Origin: Bacteroidaceae bacterium
GTDB lineage: Bacteria; Bacteroidota; Bacteroidia; Bacteroidales; Bacteroidaceae
Assembly: GCA_017536695.1 (NCBI GenBank)
Contig: JAFXGX010000016.1
Coordinates: 21,286 to 85,285 of the forward strand
Reading direction: 5' to 3'
DNA: 64,000 nt
Positions 34,957 through 43,639 of the stretch are shown piece by piece. The notes beneath the pieces are model-generated. The model was not told the origin of the DNA, did no database searches, and worked only from the letters and a program-made list of their open reading frames with translations. The translations under genes were made by a program, and so were the position numbers. The number at the start of each line of letters is the position of its first letter. Positions within the stretch are counted from its first letter, which is position 1.

Positions 34957-36322
34957 CGTTAGGATCTTTTTGAGTACCGTCTTTTATAGAAACCTTTTTT
35001 GCGTCGTTCTTCTTGTCAAGCGTAGTCAGCATAATCAATGGAACATCAGGATAAACCTTGTCACCCCAACCGTTATACTCTATTACCACATTGTGAACGT
35101 TACATAGCAAGTCGTGCTGTGCAATCTCGAGAGACTGTTTGAGAGTAAAGAGTTCCCTTTTGTCGCTTCCCGAATTATTTGTCTGTGATTTGCCCGGTGT
35201 CGCACCCACAAGATTCGTGTGAATATTGAAAGCATAACACATCACATTGTTTGCCTCTGCAATATCCTCAGCCCAATCTCCACCCTCCTTGCCTTTATCG
35301 ATGAGGTTTACCTTTACCATGGAAATTTCACGACCATCAGGATTGATGTAATATCCGGATATCCACACCTTGCCCGAGTTCTCAATGCCTGAAACGAATT
35401 TGACAATATTCTCTTTCTCTTTATTGATGCGGTCAGTTTTCTCCTTAAAATCAGTAATTCCCTCATTCGCACAGATTGTGCTCCAATAATCCTTATGCAC
35501 CTCAACAATATATTTCACAGAGGCGGAATTCTTGAGCTTCGCTTTCTTGCCGACACCAATGAGCTGCTTGATGTCGTACCAATGGCCTTTGAATATTGAG
35601 GTGTAGTAAGGAACGGGGTAATACTGTAGGCCCGGAGTCGGAAATCTTGAAACAATGGCGAATTTTCTGTCATTCGTTCTCACGCGGCACAATCCATCTT
35701 TCCCCGGTTCCTTACCCATTCGCACCATCAGATCACCCAAGGGGTCTATGAAATCCAATAACGGAATAACCTCAATATCATCCTTAGAAGGATTTGCATC
35801 ACGGAAATCTGCGTAGAAAACATGGTTTATCTTGCCGTTGTCATCCGCTTCTTCAAATCGACAATAGCAAGCCTCTTTGTGGCGAAGCTGCACAATCTTA
35901 GAAGCATCACGCGACAGGATGATGACAGCGACAGCATAGTAGAACCATTTGAAATCAGTAGTCTGCTCAATCCAAAATGAAGGCAAGAAATTACGGTTAT
36001 AGAAACGTCTTATTTCCGGATCTCGAGTAGGTTCTTTTGTCTCATAATCGATATACTTAAGACCGCCACTATAACCTGTAAGAACGTTGAAGTATTGATT
36101 TTGTGCCAAAATTTCGTCCCTGCCAATGGCGTTCATGAGAGAATAAGGCATCTGATTATCTGGCCCAAAAGGTACATACTTATAGTTCGTACCGGGAATT
36201 GGGATTGCCTCTCCAAAAAAATCCTCATCAAAAACAGCAGAAGAGTCGCTTACCGTCTCGATACTGCAAAGTACCGAGTTGGAAATTTCAAAAACCGAAG
36301 ATTCAGTAAAATTATCAGTCAT
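34949..36322 (-). CDS. Portal protein
   Basis: 457 residues, the normal portal size. The N-terminal part has YVPFGPDNQMPYSLMNAI, where portals sit on the vertex, followed by KGHWYDIKQLIGVGKKAKL in the stem region. The C-terminal ATPGKSQTNNSGSDKRELFTLKQSLEIAQHDLLCNV is typical of the Bacteroidetes portal type. It forms the dodecameric DNA gate at one head vertex. It is separated from the terminase by the accessory cassette and one tail gene, which is an unusual order. Confidence 0.75.
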   Translation of the reverse strand: MTDNFTESSVFEISNSVLCSIETVSDSSAVFDEDFFGEAIPIPGTNYKYVPFGPDNQMPYSLMNAIGRDEILAQNQYFNVLTGYSGGLKYIDYETKEPTRDPEIRRFYNRNFLPSFWIEQTTDFKWFYYAVAVIILSRDASKIVQLRHKEACYCRFEEADDNGKINHVFYADFRDANPSKDDIEVIPLLDFIDPLGDLMVRMGKEPGKDGLCRVRTNDRKFAIVSRFPTPGLQYYPVPYYTSIFKGHWYDIKQLIGVGKKAKLKNSASVKYIVEVHKDYWSTICANEGITDFKEKTDRINKEKENIVKFVSGIENSGKVWISGYYINPDGREISMVKVNLIDKGKEGGDWAEDIAEANNVMCYAFNIHTNLVGATPGKSQTNNSGSDKRELFTLKQSLEIAQHDLLCNVHNVVIEYNGWGDKVYPDVPLIMLTTLDKKNDAKKVSIKDGTQKDPNDE

Positions 36323-36552
36323 CTGTATATAGTTTTACCGTTAATTTCAAAAAGTGTAATATCTCTGAACTCACGAACCTGTCCATTCGGGAACCTCACT
36401 TTGTGAGTACCACCGCGCCGATGTGCCGAAAAGCATACAACCCCCTTATATGTAAGGATATCTCCAGTTGATAGTTTCCACAGGCGTAAATCAACAGGTT
36501 TGCCCAACTCAAGAAACTTGAAAGCATCTTTGTAGTAAATAGTCTTATCCAT
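36319..36552 (-). CDS. Small conserved-looking phage protein
   Basis: 77 residues, beta-rich and basic (LWKLSTGDILTYKGVVCF, HKVRFPNGQVREFRD). It overlaps the portal gene by four bases and shares one base with the gene upstream, so it is real by context. An SH3-like small barrel is possible. Function unknown. Confidence 0.55.
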   Translation of the reverse strand: MDKTIYYKDAFKFLELGKPVDLRLWKLSTGDILTYKGVVCFSAHRRGGTHKVRFPNGQVREFRDITLFEINGKTIYR

Positions 36553-37619
36553 CAGTTAAAAGTAACATCAAATGTTTTATCAAACAGTTTCGGAGGCCTT
36601 ATGGTGTGCAACATAGCAGATACGAACGAAGCTCGGCGATAAGTGTATTCAAATGTCGGCAAAGAGTCATCATCATTGACGTACTTGATTTCCGTATCAG
36701 TAAAAACGACCTCATCACTCGCAACCCCGGATGAATCCATAAGAAAAACATATCTAGACCTTGCGAGGTCCATCCCCAGACGGAGCATACTATCGAGCAG
36801 AATACCGCTATTAGCCTTAAAAAGTTCCGTATCATCAATATCATACTGCTTATAAAGGCCATCAATATAAGCATGTGAACGCTTGATTGAATATTCCGTT
36901 TCGACAGTCCCGGTAAGATACATTGTTTCCCAACAGCCAAAATTGTTGCGAAACATAATTGCAGGATTTGCTTTCGGTAGAGTTTTATCCACTTCAAAGT
37001 AGAAAGAACGTTCACCGGCTCGAACAGCAAAGCCAATAAGCTCTCCCAGAGAGTCATCAACAAACCTGGCTGGCGATACATTGATGCTATTTACAGCGTC
37101 TAAAACAACATCATCCTCGTTCATCAGCAGCACCTCTTTCGTTTCAACACCAGTGCCTGAATAGTAAGAAGCCTGAACATAGACACTACATGTGCTCTGC
37201 GGATAGAATGAAAGCGTTTCATACCTGCCAATCTGCGTGGTTTTCTTATTTACCAATGTTGTAAGGAAGAACGAAGGCAAAAACTCTTCAGCGTTTTCAG
37301 ATATGCGTGTAGCAGTTTTGAAGACACGATAAGAAACAGAGTAATCATCTTGTCCCTCCTCCCTGGCGGTGAATACAAAATCTGCGAAAACGCCATCAAT
37401 ATAACTCTCAAGAATACGCCGTAAATCAAACAGCCTAATCTCACCATTATTGTCAGGCACATAGTCAGCAGTAAAGACTGTGAAACCGTTACACTCTATA
37501 GAAAATGTGACAACACCGGTCGAATTGTCTATCCACATATCCTGCATATATGTAGAGAAGAACAAACTACCGGGTATGCTACGATTTGTATTGTTATCTA
37601 TGTTGCGTATTATTGCCAT
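36552..37619 (-). CDS. Phage tail-associated structural protein, unknown type
   Basis: 355 residues from the ATG at 37619; a longer reading to 37745 would run through a late promoter and a GC-rich hairpin. It is predominantly beta-strand in pattern, e.g. SLFFSTYMQDMWIDNSTGVVTF at the start. It is the first gene of the 37619-32438 unit and has a late promoter. It could be a tail tube or distal tail protein; no motif decides. Confidence 0.55.
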   Translation of the reverse strand: MAIIRNIDNNTNRSIPGSLFFSTYMQDMWIDNSTGVVTFSIECNGFTVFTADYVPDNNGEIRLFDLRRILESYIDGVFADFVFTAREEGQDDYSVSYRVFKTATRISENAEEFLPSFFLTTLVNKKTTQIGRYETLSFYPQSTCSVYVQASYYSGTGVETKEVLLMNEDDVVLDAVNSINVSPARFVDDSLGELIGFAVRAGERSFYFEVDKTLPKANPAIMFRNNFGCWETMYLTGTVETEYSIKRSHAYIDGLYKQYDIDDTELFKANSGILLDSMLRLGMDLARSRYVFLMDSSGVASDEVVFTDTEIKYVNDDDSLPTFEYTYRRASFVSAMLHTIRPPKLFDKTFDVTFN

Positions 37620-37634
37620 TGAATTTATTTTGCC

Positions 37635-37669
37635 CGAAAGTAGACATAGCCTAGAGATAGTAAAAAGAC
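37635..37669 (-). promoter_or_regulatory. Phage late promoter of the portal unit
   Basis: Minus-strand GTCTTTTTAC (37669-37660), 17 bases, then TACTTTCG (37642-37635), 16 bases before the ATG at 37619. Confidence 0.72.
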
Positions 37670-37745
37670 AAGCAACTGTTCTGCCAACTACGCAGAACAC
37701 CCACTGCCGCCGCCAGGCGGCGCGATTTTTTTTGCGAACAGGCAC

Positions 37746-37780
37746 AAAAAGGGGAGCAACCTTGTCGGCTGCTCCCTTTC
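37746..37780 (-). terminator. Terminator of the accessory cassette
   Basis: GGGAGCAGCC and its partner GGTTGCTCCC (minus strand) form a strong stem followed by TTTTTGT. It closes the cassette just before the next late promoter. Confidence 0.85.
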
Positions 37781-37790
37781 TCTTGGGCTG

Positions 37791-38312
37791 TTACTTTACA
37801 AGTTCGGCCTCAATCTCGGCAATCTTCTTGTTAATCTTGTCGCGGATGAAATCCACAAAATGCAACAGCAGTTCTCGGTTGGAAATCTTGAAAATGTTCT
37901 CCTCGCGGAATGAGGGTGCGCCTGAACTCGCAAAAATTAGGCGGTAGTTTGAAACCTCGAAAGTGTCATCCTCATTGAGCACCTCTTCTGCGGTGTTGAT
38001 TTGGTCAAGCGTCTCGATAAACTTTGTACGCTTGGCTGAAAGTTCCTTCTTCGCCTCAAGCACCTTGAGGCACTCGGCAAGTTCCTTCTGCTTGCGCTCC
38101 ATTTCTTTCTGCAACTCCTCTGCCTTGCGCTGTGCCTCGCTCTTGGGTTTGCTCTTCTTCTCACTCTTGGGGGTTGGGGGAGTTGTAGAGGGGGTGCTCT
38201 CTTCTGCCTTGGTTGTCACTGGGGGCACGGTGGCTACAATAACCTTGCCAACCTCTGCTGTTGCATTCTTCACTCCGTTTGCACTCTCAATGTTCTTTTT
38301 TGTTGTCTCCAT
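37791..38312 (-). CDS. Coiled-coil protein of the accessory cassette
   Basis: 173 residues. A Pro/Thr/Ser-rich linker (VPPVTTKAEESTPSTTPPTP) leads into a highly charged coiled coil (about 55-105, with repeated KxxEL and EMERKQKEL). A folded C-terminal part has FEVSNYRLIFASSG. Similar coiled-coil proteins occur in Bacteroidales plasmids and conjugative elements, but the function is unknown. It is the last gene before a strong terminator. Confidence 0.6.
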   Translation of the reverse strand: METTKKNIESANGVKNATAEVGKVIVATVPPVTTKAEESTPSTTPPTPKSEKKSKPKSEAQRKAEELQKEMERKQKELAECLKVLEAKKELSAKRTKFIETLDQINTAEEVLNEDDTFEVSNYRLIFASSGAPSFREENIFKISNRELLLHFVDFIRDKINKKIAEIEAELVK

Positions 38313-38365
38313 AGTTCTATAAATTTTAAGGAGTTAATACTATACACCTGTCGCGCGGTGTCCGC

Positions 38366-38743
38366 TTATTTTGTAATTGTGTGAACTTGGGAAATATCAA
38401 AGAGGTGACACACTGGGAAATAGTCCTCTTTTTCGGTTGCGTGTTCTCCTTTGGCCTTTGCCTCTGCAACTCGTTCCTTTTCTGCCTTTGTGGCCTTTGG
38501 TGTTGCCCATATCATAAAAGAGGTTTGTCCTTTCTTCACGATATAGCCGGCTTCTTTCCATTGGTCAAAGGTTCTCAAATCGCTAGCAGAAAACTGTCGT
38601 TTGTAGTATGCCAACAGCAAACTGTTTACACTTTCCTCGATGCCTTCCATTTGAGCAACCGCCTTTAGGTCTTGCGATAATGCGCTCAATTCCTTTCTGC
38701 GCTCAATAGCGCGCGCTTTCTTTTCTTCTTTAGTCTGTTTCAT
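38366..38743 (-). CDS. ArdC-N-like domain protein (possible ssDNA-binding)
   Basis: 125 residues from the ATG at 38743; a longer frame to 38839 would overlap the upstream gene by 50 bases. The part TFDQWKEAGYIVKKGQTSFMIWATPK resembles the ssDNA-binding N-terminal domain of ArdC-type anti-restriction proteins (conserved W-x3-G-x-x-V-x-K-G). A catalytic metalloprotease domain is absent. It may protect DNA on entry; this is inference. Confidence 0.55.
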   Translation of the reverse strand: MKQTKEEKKARAIERRKELSALSQDLKAVAQMEGIEESVNSLLLAYYKRQFSASDLRTFDQWKEAGYIVKKGQTSFMIWATPKATKAEKERVAEAKAKGEHATEKEDYFPVCHLFDISQVHTITK

Positions 38744-38789
38744 AGTCTCGATTATTTGAGTTATACATTTTTTCCATTTCTGCCATTTA

Positions 38790-38996
38790 TTAGCAGATGA
38801 CAAACTCGCTCCCTGGCTGTTGGAAATAGCTTTCTCCATTGGTATATAGTTCTAGTTCTTCGCCCTCTGCTGTTATGAATATTATGCTCAGTTCGTAAAT
38901 GGTATTGAACACCTTTGTAATCTTAGCACCTTTAAAAGTTTTGTTGATGAACTCAAAACCTTGCTTCTTTGTGAATGTCTTGTAACCTCTTTTCAT
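38790..38996 (-). CDS. Small protein of the accessory cassette
   Basis: 68 residues, beginning MKRGYKTFTKKQGFEFINKTF and ending with a beta-rich acidic part. No family recognised. It is the first gene of a three-gene unit that ends at the terminator 37746-37780. Confidence 0.5.
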   Translation of the reverse strand: MKRGYKTFTKKQGFEFINKTFKGAKITKVFNTIYELSIIFITAEGEELELYTNGESYFQQPGSEFVIC

Positions 38997-39459
38997 TGCT
39001 GTGTGTATTGTGTAGTTTGTAATAATTTATCTGGCGGTTGAAGCCAGATCCGGTGTGAGCCTTTTAACTTTTTTGCTCCTCACACTGAGCTTTTTTTTAA
39101 TTTTTCCGTCGTATATCGCCGACCGTTTGTTTCGCCTTTTGTGGCTGCTTAAAAGTGTCCGACAGCGCAGTGTTGCAAGGTTTTATACAAGAAATACTAC
39201 CTGAGAGAAAAGAGGTGTGGAGATTTGTTGAGAAACCATCGGCCCGACCTTGATTAGCGAGATGGCGAAAGTACCTTTGCAGCGGAAAAAGGGAAACACA
39301 TAACGGTCGCTATACAAAGGATTAAATCAAAGGCGAAGTGGGAGAAAATGAGCAAAAAACAGATAGCACAGCTATCGCTATAAAACAATAACACCCGTGA
39401 AGTATTCGGTCTTGAGACTTGATGAAGAGACGGAGGAAATACAAGCCGGGTACCAAACC

Positions 39460-39520
39460 GCGAAATTCGGTTCATATTTCATATCTGAAAGAAATATGCC
39501 AAAAATGAACGGAATTTCGC
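39460..39520. repeat. Inverted repeat in the non-coding stretch
   Basis: GCGAAATTCGGTTCAT (39460-39475) and ATGAACGGAATTTCGC (39505-39520) pair over 16 bases with one mismatch. They enclose 29 AT-rich bases. No T-run follows, so it is not an ordinary terminator. Confidence 0.7.
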
Positions 39521-39781
39521 CGCCCGCCACAATTCATAGGCGGTTGAACAATAATGAATTACCTATCAAAAAAACGGGGAAAATTCAAGAATTTTGGATT
39601 TTTTCCGCTCCTCCGCGAGCAAAGGCATTAAGAATTAAGCCTTTGCGAGCACCCCGAACCGCATTTTGTGCGGTTATCCGTAAGGGTACCCCCCAGCGCC
39701 CTACGCCAAGACCGCCGATTACCGATTATATTTTAGCGGAATATGCCGAGCGAAACGGGCGGTAAGCGCGAACGCGCGCAT

Positions 39782-39815
39782 AAAAAAAGCGGTGTGGCGA
39801 TTACCTCACCACACC
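39782..39815 (-). terminator. Terminator after the terminase gene
   Basis: GGTGTGG (39791-39797) pairs with CCACACC (39809-39815). On the minus strand GC follows, then seven T. It lies 24 bases past the terminase stop and ends the 46250-39839 unit. Confidence 0.85.
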
Positions 39816-39838
39816 ACCTATATAATGCCGATTACCTT

Positions 39839-41461
39839 TTAGGTAGGACAAGCACCCAGATAACTGACATCAGAAACAAACTGCGGGAACCTCTCGCAAC
39901 CAATGGCCAGTGTGTCAAAGGCATCACTACCATCGGTTCGGCTCTCGAGTCTGTCTTCTTCAGTCTCTGCGAGCTTCTCTCCGCGCTTATCCTTGCCGCC
40001 ATTGTATACACCGGCAGTCTGTATCGAGATAATAAGGTCCTCGTTGTTCTCGCGGTTGATACGCAAATGTCTATTGGCTTTGCCCTGGAGCATACGGTTA
40101 ATGAGCAGCTGCTTCTCCATGTGGTGCATAGGTTTACCAATATAGACATCGCGCACCTCCCACCCCTGAGTACTGAAAGCCTCAATGATTACCCATCGGA
40201 AGTCCTCATCATTCACAGCATAGTTGCTACCAAGAGCCGTGCTGTCATAATAGAACACAACCTCCTTGCGCTTATGATTGCGGTAATACTTACAGAAGTC
40301 GCCAACGAGTTCCACAAGCTTGCGCTCATACTTAACAAAGAAGGATTTAATGACACGCAGATTCCGGCCATCAATAACCTGTCCGGCAACAAGCCAATTG
40401 ATATTCGCATTGAAGTCAAATGCAATACAGATAGGATGCATAGATGAGACATCGGCGTCCATCAACGAAGAAGGCTCCTTAATCTTGTCGAATTGGTATT
40501 CCAATGAGTCGAGATAGCCAAAGTTGGTTGCCGAATAGTAATTGCGTTCAGTTAGCGAATTATAGAAGCCATCACGAGATATACCCACACGCTTGCACAT
40601 TACAGAAGTCTGGAAGGTAAGCGGTGGCAAGTCGCGCTTCAGCTGTGCAATGAAGGCATCGCCAAGAACAGCGAGGTTATACAGCGTAGGAGCTTCGCGA
40701 TAATAAACAGCGACAGAACGCAGTTTACACAGGTCGCGGTTGAGCTGTGTAAGATAAGCTCTAGTATATTCAGGGACCGGGCGACCTTCAGCCTGCATTT
40801 TCCTTACACGCTCCTTTACTTTCCATATCTCATAGACAATGCCACGAATGAGGTCAATCGTTTCCTGGTCACACTTGTTTTGGAAATCAAGGAACCAACT
40901 GCCCTTCTTTGTCAAGGGCATATCACTTGTAATGAGCATACCGTGATGGTAGCTCTTATGGCCGAAGTATTGACGATTACCACGATTGGCCGGGAAAGTC
41001 TCATCTTTAAGCTGCTCAAAGTCCACGAACTTAGCCTCGTCGATATCCAATGCATCGAAGCTGTGTGAGTTTGATGTACCTTGGCGGTCTTGAGATATTA
41101 TGAAGCCTATAGAACCGTTGTAGAATGACAGCACATTTTCATAGTTCTCGGGCTTAAATATAGGCTCGCCCCATCCCCAGGCTTTAGGAGGCTTTCGGCC
41201 GATACACCAATGAATATTACGTTTGAAGCCCCAATTCTCCCAATGAACGAGCATAGAAGGCAGTGTATTCGTGAGCGCACGCTTGGCATTAGGTGACACG
41301 AAGCCCGTAATCGACCCGGGCATACGTTGAAAGTTCCTCAAGTTCCATTGCGCGTGCATCGGTCCTTTACCAATAGCACGACCGCCAACGACTACAGAGT
41401 CCTTTGCACCGATATACATCAGTTCCTGTTGAATGTCGTTAAGATAGACTTTCTGTGCCAT
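39839..41461 (-). CDS. terL: Terminase large subunit
   Basis: 540 residues. The N-terminal ATPase domain has a deviant Walker A (VVGGRAIGKGPMHAQW), then DALDIDEAKFVD as Walker B, then SDMPL. The C-terminal nuclease domain has acidic residues in CIAFDFNANINWL and VFYYDSTALG. It powers DNA packaging through the portal and cuts concatemers. The Walker A has Gly where Ser/Thr usually follows Lys, so ATP binding is carried by an unusual loop, as in some Bacteroidetes phages. It overlaps the preceding gene by 23 bases. Confidence 0.85.
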   Translation of the reverse strand: MAQKVYLNDIQQELMYIGAKDSVVVGGRAIGKGPMHAQWNLRNFQRMPGSITGFVSPNAKRALTNTLPSMLVHWENWGFKRNIHWCIGRKPPKAWGWGEPIFKPENYENVLSFYNGSIGFIISQDRQGTSNSHSFDALDIDEAKFVDFEQLKDETFPANRGNRQYFGHKSYHHGMLITSDMPLTKKGSWFLDFQNKCDQETIDLIRGIVYEIWKVKERVRKMQAEGRPVPEYTRAYLTQLNRDLCKLRSVAVYYREAPTLYNLAVLGDAFIAQLKRDLPPLTFQTSVMCKRVGISRDGFYNSLTERNYYSATNFGYLDSLEYQFDKIKEPSSLMDADVSSMHPICIAFDFNANINWLVAGQVIDGRNLRVIKSFFVKYERKLVELVGDFCKYYRNHKRKEVVFYYDSTALGSNYAVNDEDFRWVIIEAFSTQGWEVRDVYIGKPMHHMEKQLLINRMLQGKANRHLRINRENNEDLIISIQTAGVYNGGKDKRGEKLAETEEDRLESRTDGSDAFDTLAIGCERFPQFVSDVSYLGACPT

Positions 41462-42068
41462 TAGGATTCACTTTGAAAATATCGTCTGGGTTATAATCCT
41501 CCTCCTCGAGTTCAATTTCCTGGATGTACTCATATTCCTTATTGTAGGACTCGATTTTCTCCCTAATAACCTCGCGGAGGTTAGGATAAGGCTTGAATCC
41601 TGCGACAGAGGGGTCATCGGTCGGCACGAAAGCCTGCACAACAATCTTGTCATAATCGAAGTTGAGTTCATCCTCCTTGTCGAGTTGGGTGTATTTCGCG
41701 TACTTGTCTGCAGCTGCAGCCATAGCCTTTGCATCCTTGTTGATGCGGGCTACCTCATAGGCCTCATTGATCATCTCAAGGAAACGGTAACGATGATAGT
41801 CCTTGGATGTCTTCTGAAATTCACCGAGGAGCAGTTTCAATATGGAAAGGTCTGTATAAGCCTGGCTTTTGCCGAGCTTATAATCTTGCTGCAACTTAAG
41901 TACAATCTCCTTATCCTTGATACGAGGATGTTGCAGCCAAAAGTTGTAGAGGTCGCGCAACCGGAATATATGCTCTTGCGTGGCGAGTGGAAGCCCGGCA
42001 CGCTGCATATCCGTAACATCGGCAAATAGATGATCACGGGCAGTATCTATGATTGCTGGTAGTGGCAT
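41439..42068 (-). CDS. Probable terminase small subunit or packaging accessory
   Basis: 209 residues. A helical N-terminal part contains KDKEIVLKLQQDYKLGKSQAYTDLSILKLLL, which looks like a helix-turn-helix, and the C-terminus is acidic (IQEIELEEEDYNPDDIF). This layout, a DNA-binding N-terminus plus an acidic tail, immediately upstream of terL with overlap, suggests the small subunit that recognises the packaging site. No direct motif proves it. Confidence 0.55.
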   Translation of the reverse strand: MPLPAIIDTARDHLFADVTDMQRAGLPLATQEHIFRLRDLYNFWLQHPRIKDKEIVLKLQQDYKLGKSQAYTDLSILKLLLGEFQKTSKDYHRYRFLEMINEAYEVARINKDAKAMAAAADKYAKYTQLDKEDELNFDYDKIVVQAFVPTDDPSVAGFKPYPNLREVIREKIESYNKEYEYIQEIELEEEDYNPDDIFKVNPNGTESLS

Positions 42069-42069
42069 A

Positions 42070-42345
42070 TTATTCGTCGATAGTCATATCTTTAACATAG
42101 CCGGCTGTCAGTTGAACAGCCAGCGGTGAACCAACCTTCGCAAGTTCAAGTTCCTGCTTACGAAGAGTCAATGCGGTGGTCGCTTTGCCTTTGTCATACG
42201 CCTTGCGTACCGGTGAGAGTTTATTGCTGAGTTCATCACGCAACATACTCTCATCGACATCGAGCAGAGCTGCTATATCGCTTACGGGGGTTAACGCCTC
42301 GGCAAGTTCCCGAACTTTTTCTATAAATTCATCAGAGTAGTCCAT
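42070..42345 (-). CDS. Small helical DNA-binding-like protein
   Basis: 91 residues from ATG 42345, overlapping the upstream gene by 14 bases. EKVRELAEALTPVSDIAALLDVDESMLRDEL resembles the HTH of small terminase-type or regulatory proteins. It lies one base before the next gene. It may form the DNA-recognition part of the packaging complex together with its neighbour. Confidence 0.55.
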   Translation of the reverse strand: MDYSDEFIEKVRELAEALTPVSDIAALLDVDESMLRDELSNKLSPVRKAYDKGKATTALTLRKQELELAKVGSPLAVQLTAGYVKDMTIDE

Positions 42346-42808
42346 CGATAGGTAAAGATTTATCCTGCATTTCGGCAAAGCCCTGTGCAAGCGTGTTATA
42401 CAGTTCCGGCGAAGATGATATGATTCCGCACTCAAAGCGATTTCCGCGTGTTTGGTTCTGCGAGGTTACAACCGCCACCTTGTAGCGGTTATTACCGAGT
42501 AAAACGACCTTAGAGTGATTTTCAGCAAGGTGAACGGTGTCAAATATGGATGTGATGAACGTATATAGATGCACCGTTTTCCTTGCCGCTTTAAGGTCGC
42601 AAAAAAGAGAAGCCGACGTGATTAAGCCCTCTTTCCGTAATCGCCAGATACGGCGCAGGAACTCTTCGGAGGTGGAGAAGGTTGAGATAACAATCTCCGA
42701 AGCTCCGATGTGTTCCAAGATAGAGGCAATCACATCGGCCAGCTGGACAGAGTTTGAGAAATAAGCCTGAACAGGCCTATCCTCAAACCGTTCCAACTTG
42801 AAAGCCAT
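42332..42808 (-). CDS. PLD-like domain protein
   Basis: 158 residues. The segment ENHSKVVLLGNNRYKVAVVTSQNQTRGNRFECGII carries the H-x-K of the phospholipase D/nuclease superfamily, followed by the S-x-N-x-T positions and a glutamate. Only one half-site is present, so an active enzyme would need to dimerise, as Nuc-type nucleases do. A nuclease or DNA-end role near the terminase is possible but unproven. It is co-directional with the packaging genes. Confidence 0.6.
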   Translation of the reverse strand: MAFKLERFEDRPVQAYFSNSVQLADVIASILEHIGASEIVISTFSTSEEFLRRIWRLRKEGLITSASLFCDLKAARKTVHLYTFITSIFDTVHLAENHSKVVLLGNNRYKVAVVTSQNQTRGNRFECGIISSSPELYNTLAQGFAEMQDKSLPIDGLL

Positions 42809-42812
42809 AAAG

Positions 42813-43568
42813 TCAAAGATTTATGCCAAGCTCAGACAATTCGGCAAACGTGTCGTCGCTGATGGGCGCACCGGCTTGCTGTATTGTCCGAACACGTTCA
42901 ACAATTTTTTCACGGAGAGTGGCTGCTTTCGCTTCATTGCCCTCATCGATGAGTTTCTTCAGTTTGCCTTTACCTTCAGAGATGTACTTACGTGCATTTC
43001 CAATCTGTGTGGCGAGTTCTGCGGGATCCACAGGATGCTCCTCAGTTTTGGTCGGGAAGTTATCTTCCTTAACATAGCTATCATATGCAGAAAGAGCCTC
43101 GCGGTAAGCCTTTTCCGCTTCATCAAGAAGTTTCAGCTTCTCATAGCGGTCACAAGGCTGCATCTTCTCCATAGCCTTAAGTTCCTCAAAAAGAGCTTTG
43201 ATCTTTGTATAGCGTTCAAAGTTCCCGTCCCAAAGCTGCTGTACCTCCTCGGGGAGTTCATCGTGGTCGGCACGTTTACCGGCATGTTCTGCCTCTGGTT
43301 TAGTAACAAATTGCTCAACAGCAGGCATTATAACTTTCTCCATAGCAACAACCTCATGCAGAGTCTTGCCATCATCACGTATACGCAGATGTTTCTTCAA
43401 CTCATACTCGAGTTTAGGCATCATCCTCACACCTCTACGTATGATATTCTGGTGTAGAATACGGTTGCGGTTCAGTTGAAGGAGCATTGTTGCTCCCTCC
43501 TCTATACTTCGCTCGTTTACAGGAGTATTGAGCCAAGTTCTTATTTTTTCAGTAAATTTATGATCCAT
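42813..43568 (-). CDS. Helical phage protein of the head module
   Basis: 251 residues, almost wholly helical and charged, e.g. SIEEGATMLLQLNRNRILHQNIIRR, then long coiled-coil stretches (about 110-170 and 195-240). It lacks a signal or membrane segment. A scaffold or head-assembly role fits the position downstream of capsid genes. Family not recognised. Confidence 0.5.
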   Translation of the reverse strand: MDHKFTEKIRTWLNTPVNERSIEEGATMLLQLNRNRILHQNIIRRGVRMMPKLEYELKKHLRIRDDGKTLHEVVAMEKVIMPAVEQFVTKPEAEHAGKRADHDELPEEVQQLWDGNFERYTKIKALFEELKAMEKMQPCDRYEKLKLLDEAEKAYREALSAYDSYVKEDNFPTKTEEHPVDPAELATQIGNARKYISEGKGKLKKLIDEGNEAKAATLREKIVERVRTIQQAGAPISDDTFAELSELGINL

Positions 43569-43639
43569 AGTATCTAAAATTTAAGGCCGGCAGCAGCCCT
43601 AAAGCAAACTGCCGACCTCCGTACAGACAAAAGCAGTAT

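Larger units (their letters stand above)
38997..39838. other. Hairpin-rich non-coding stretch between terminase and the accessory cassette
   Basis: 842 bases with no convincing gene on either strand. Stem-loops are many: CTGGCGGTTGAAGCCAG near 39032; GTGTGAG/CTCACAC at about 39055-39087; GATAGC-aca-GCTATC near 39363; a 16-base inverted repeat with one mismatch (39460-39475 and 39505-39520); GCAAAGGC/GCCTTTGC near 39620; ACCGC/GCGGT near 39659; and the terminase terminator. Base composition is more GC-rich than the flanks in the last 250 bases. A structured RNA or a transfer-origin-like site are possible readings. Confidence 0.55.

Noticed and set aside
37700..37735. Plus-strand terminator (GCCGCC-AGG-CGGCG then T-run)
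   Set aside because: It has the right form, but no plus-strand gene lies upstream. It may only be a remnant at the cassette border.
39397..39765. Plus-strand ORF of 122 residues in the non-coding stretch
   Set aside because: It begins with GTG, has an unnatural Arg/Pro-rich second half and runs across several hairpins and against all neighbouring transcription.
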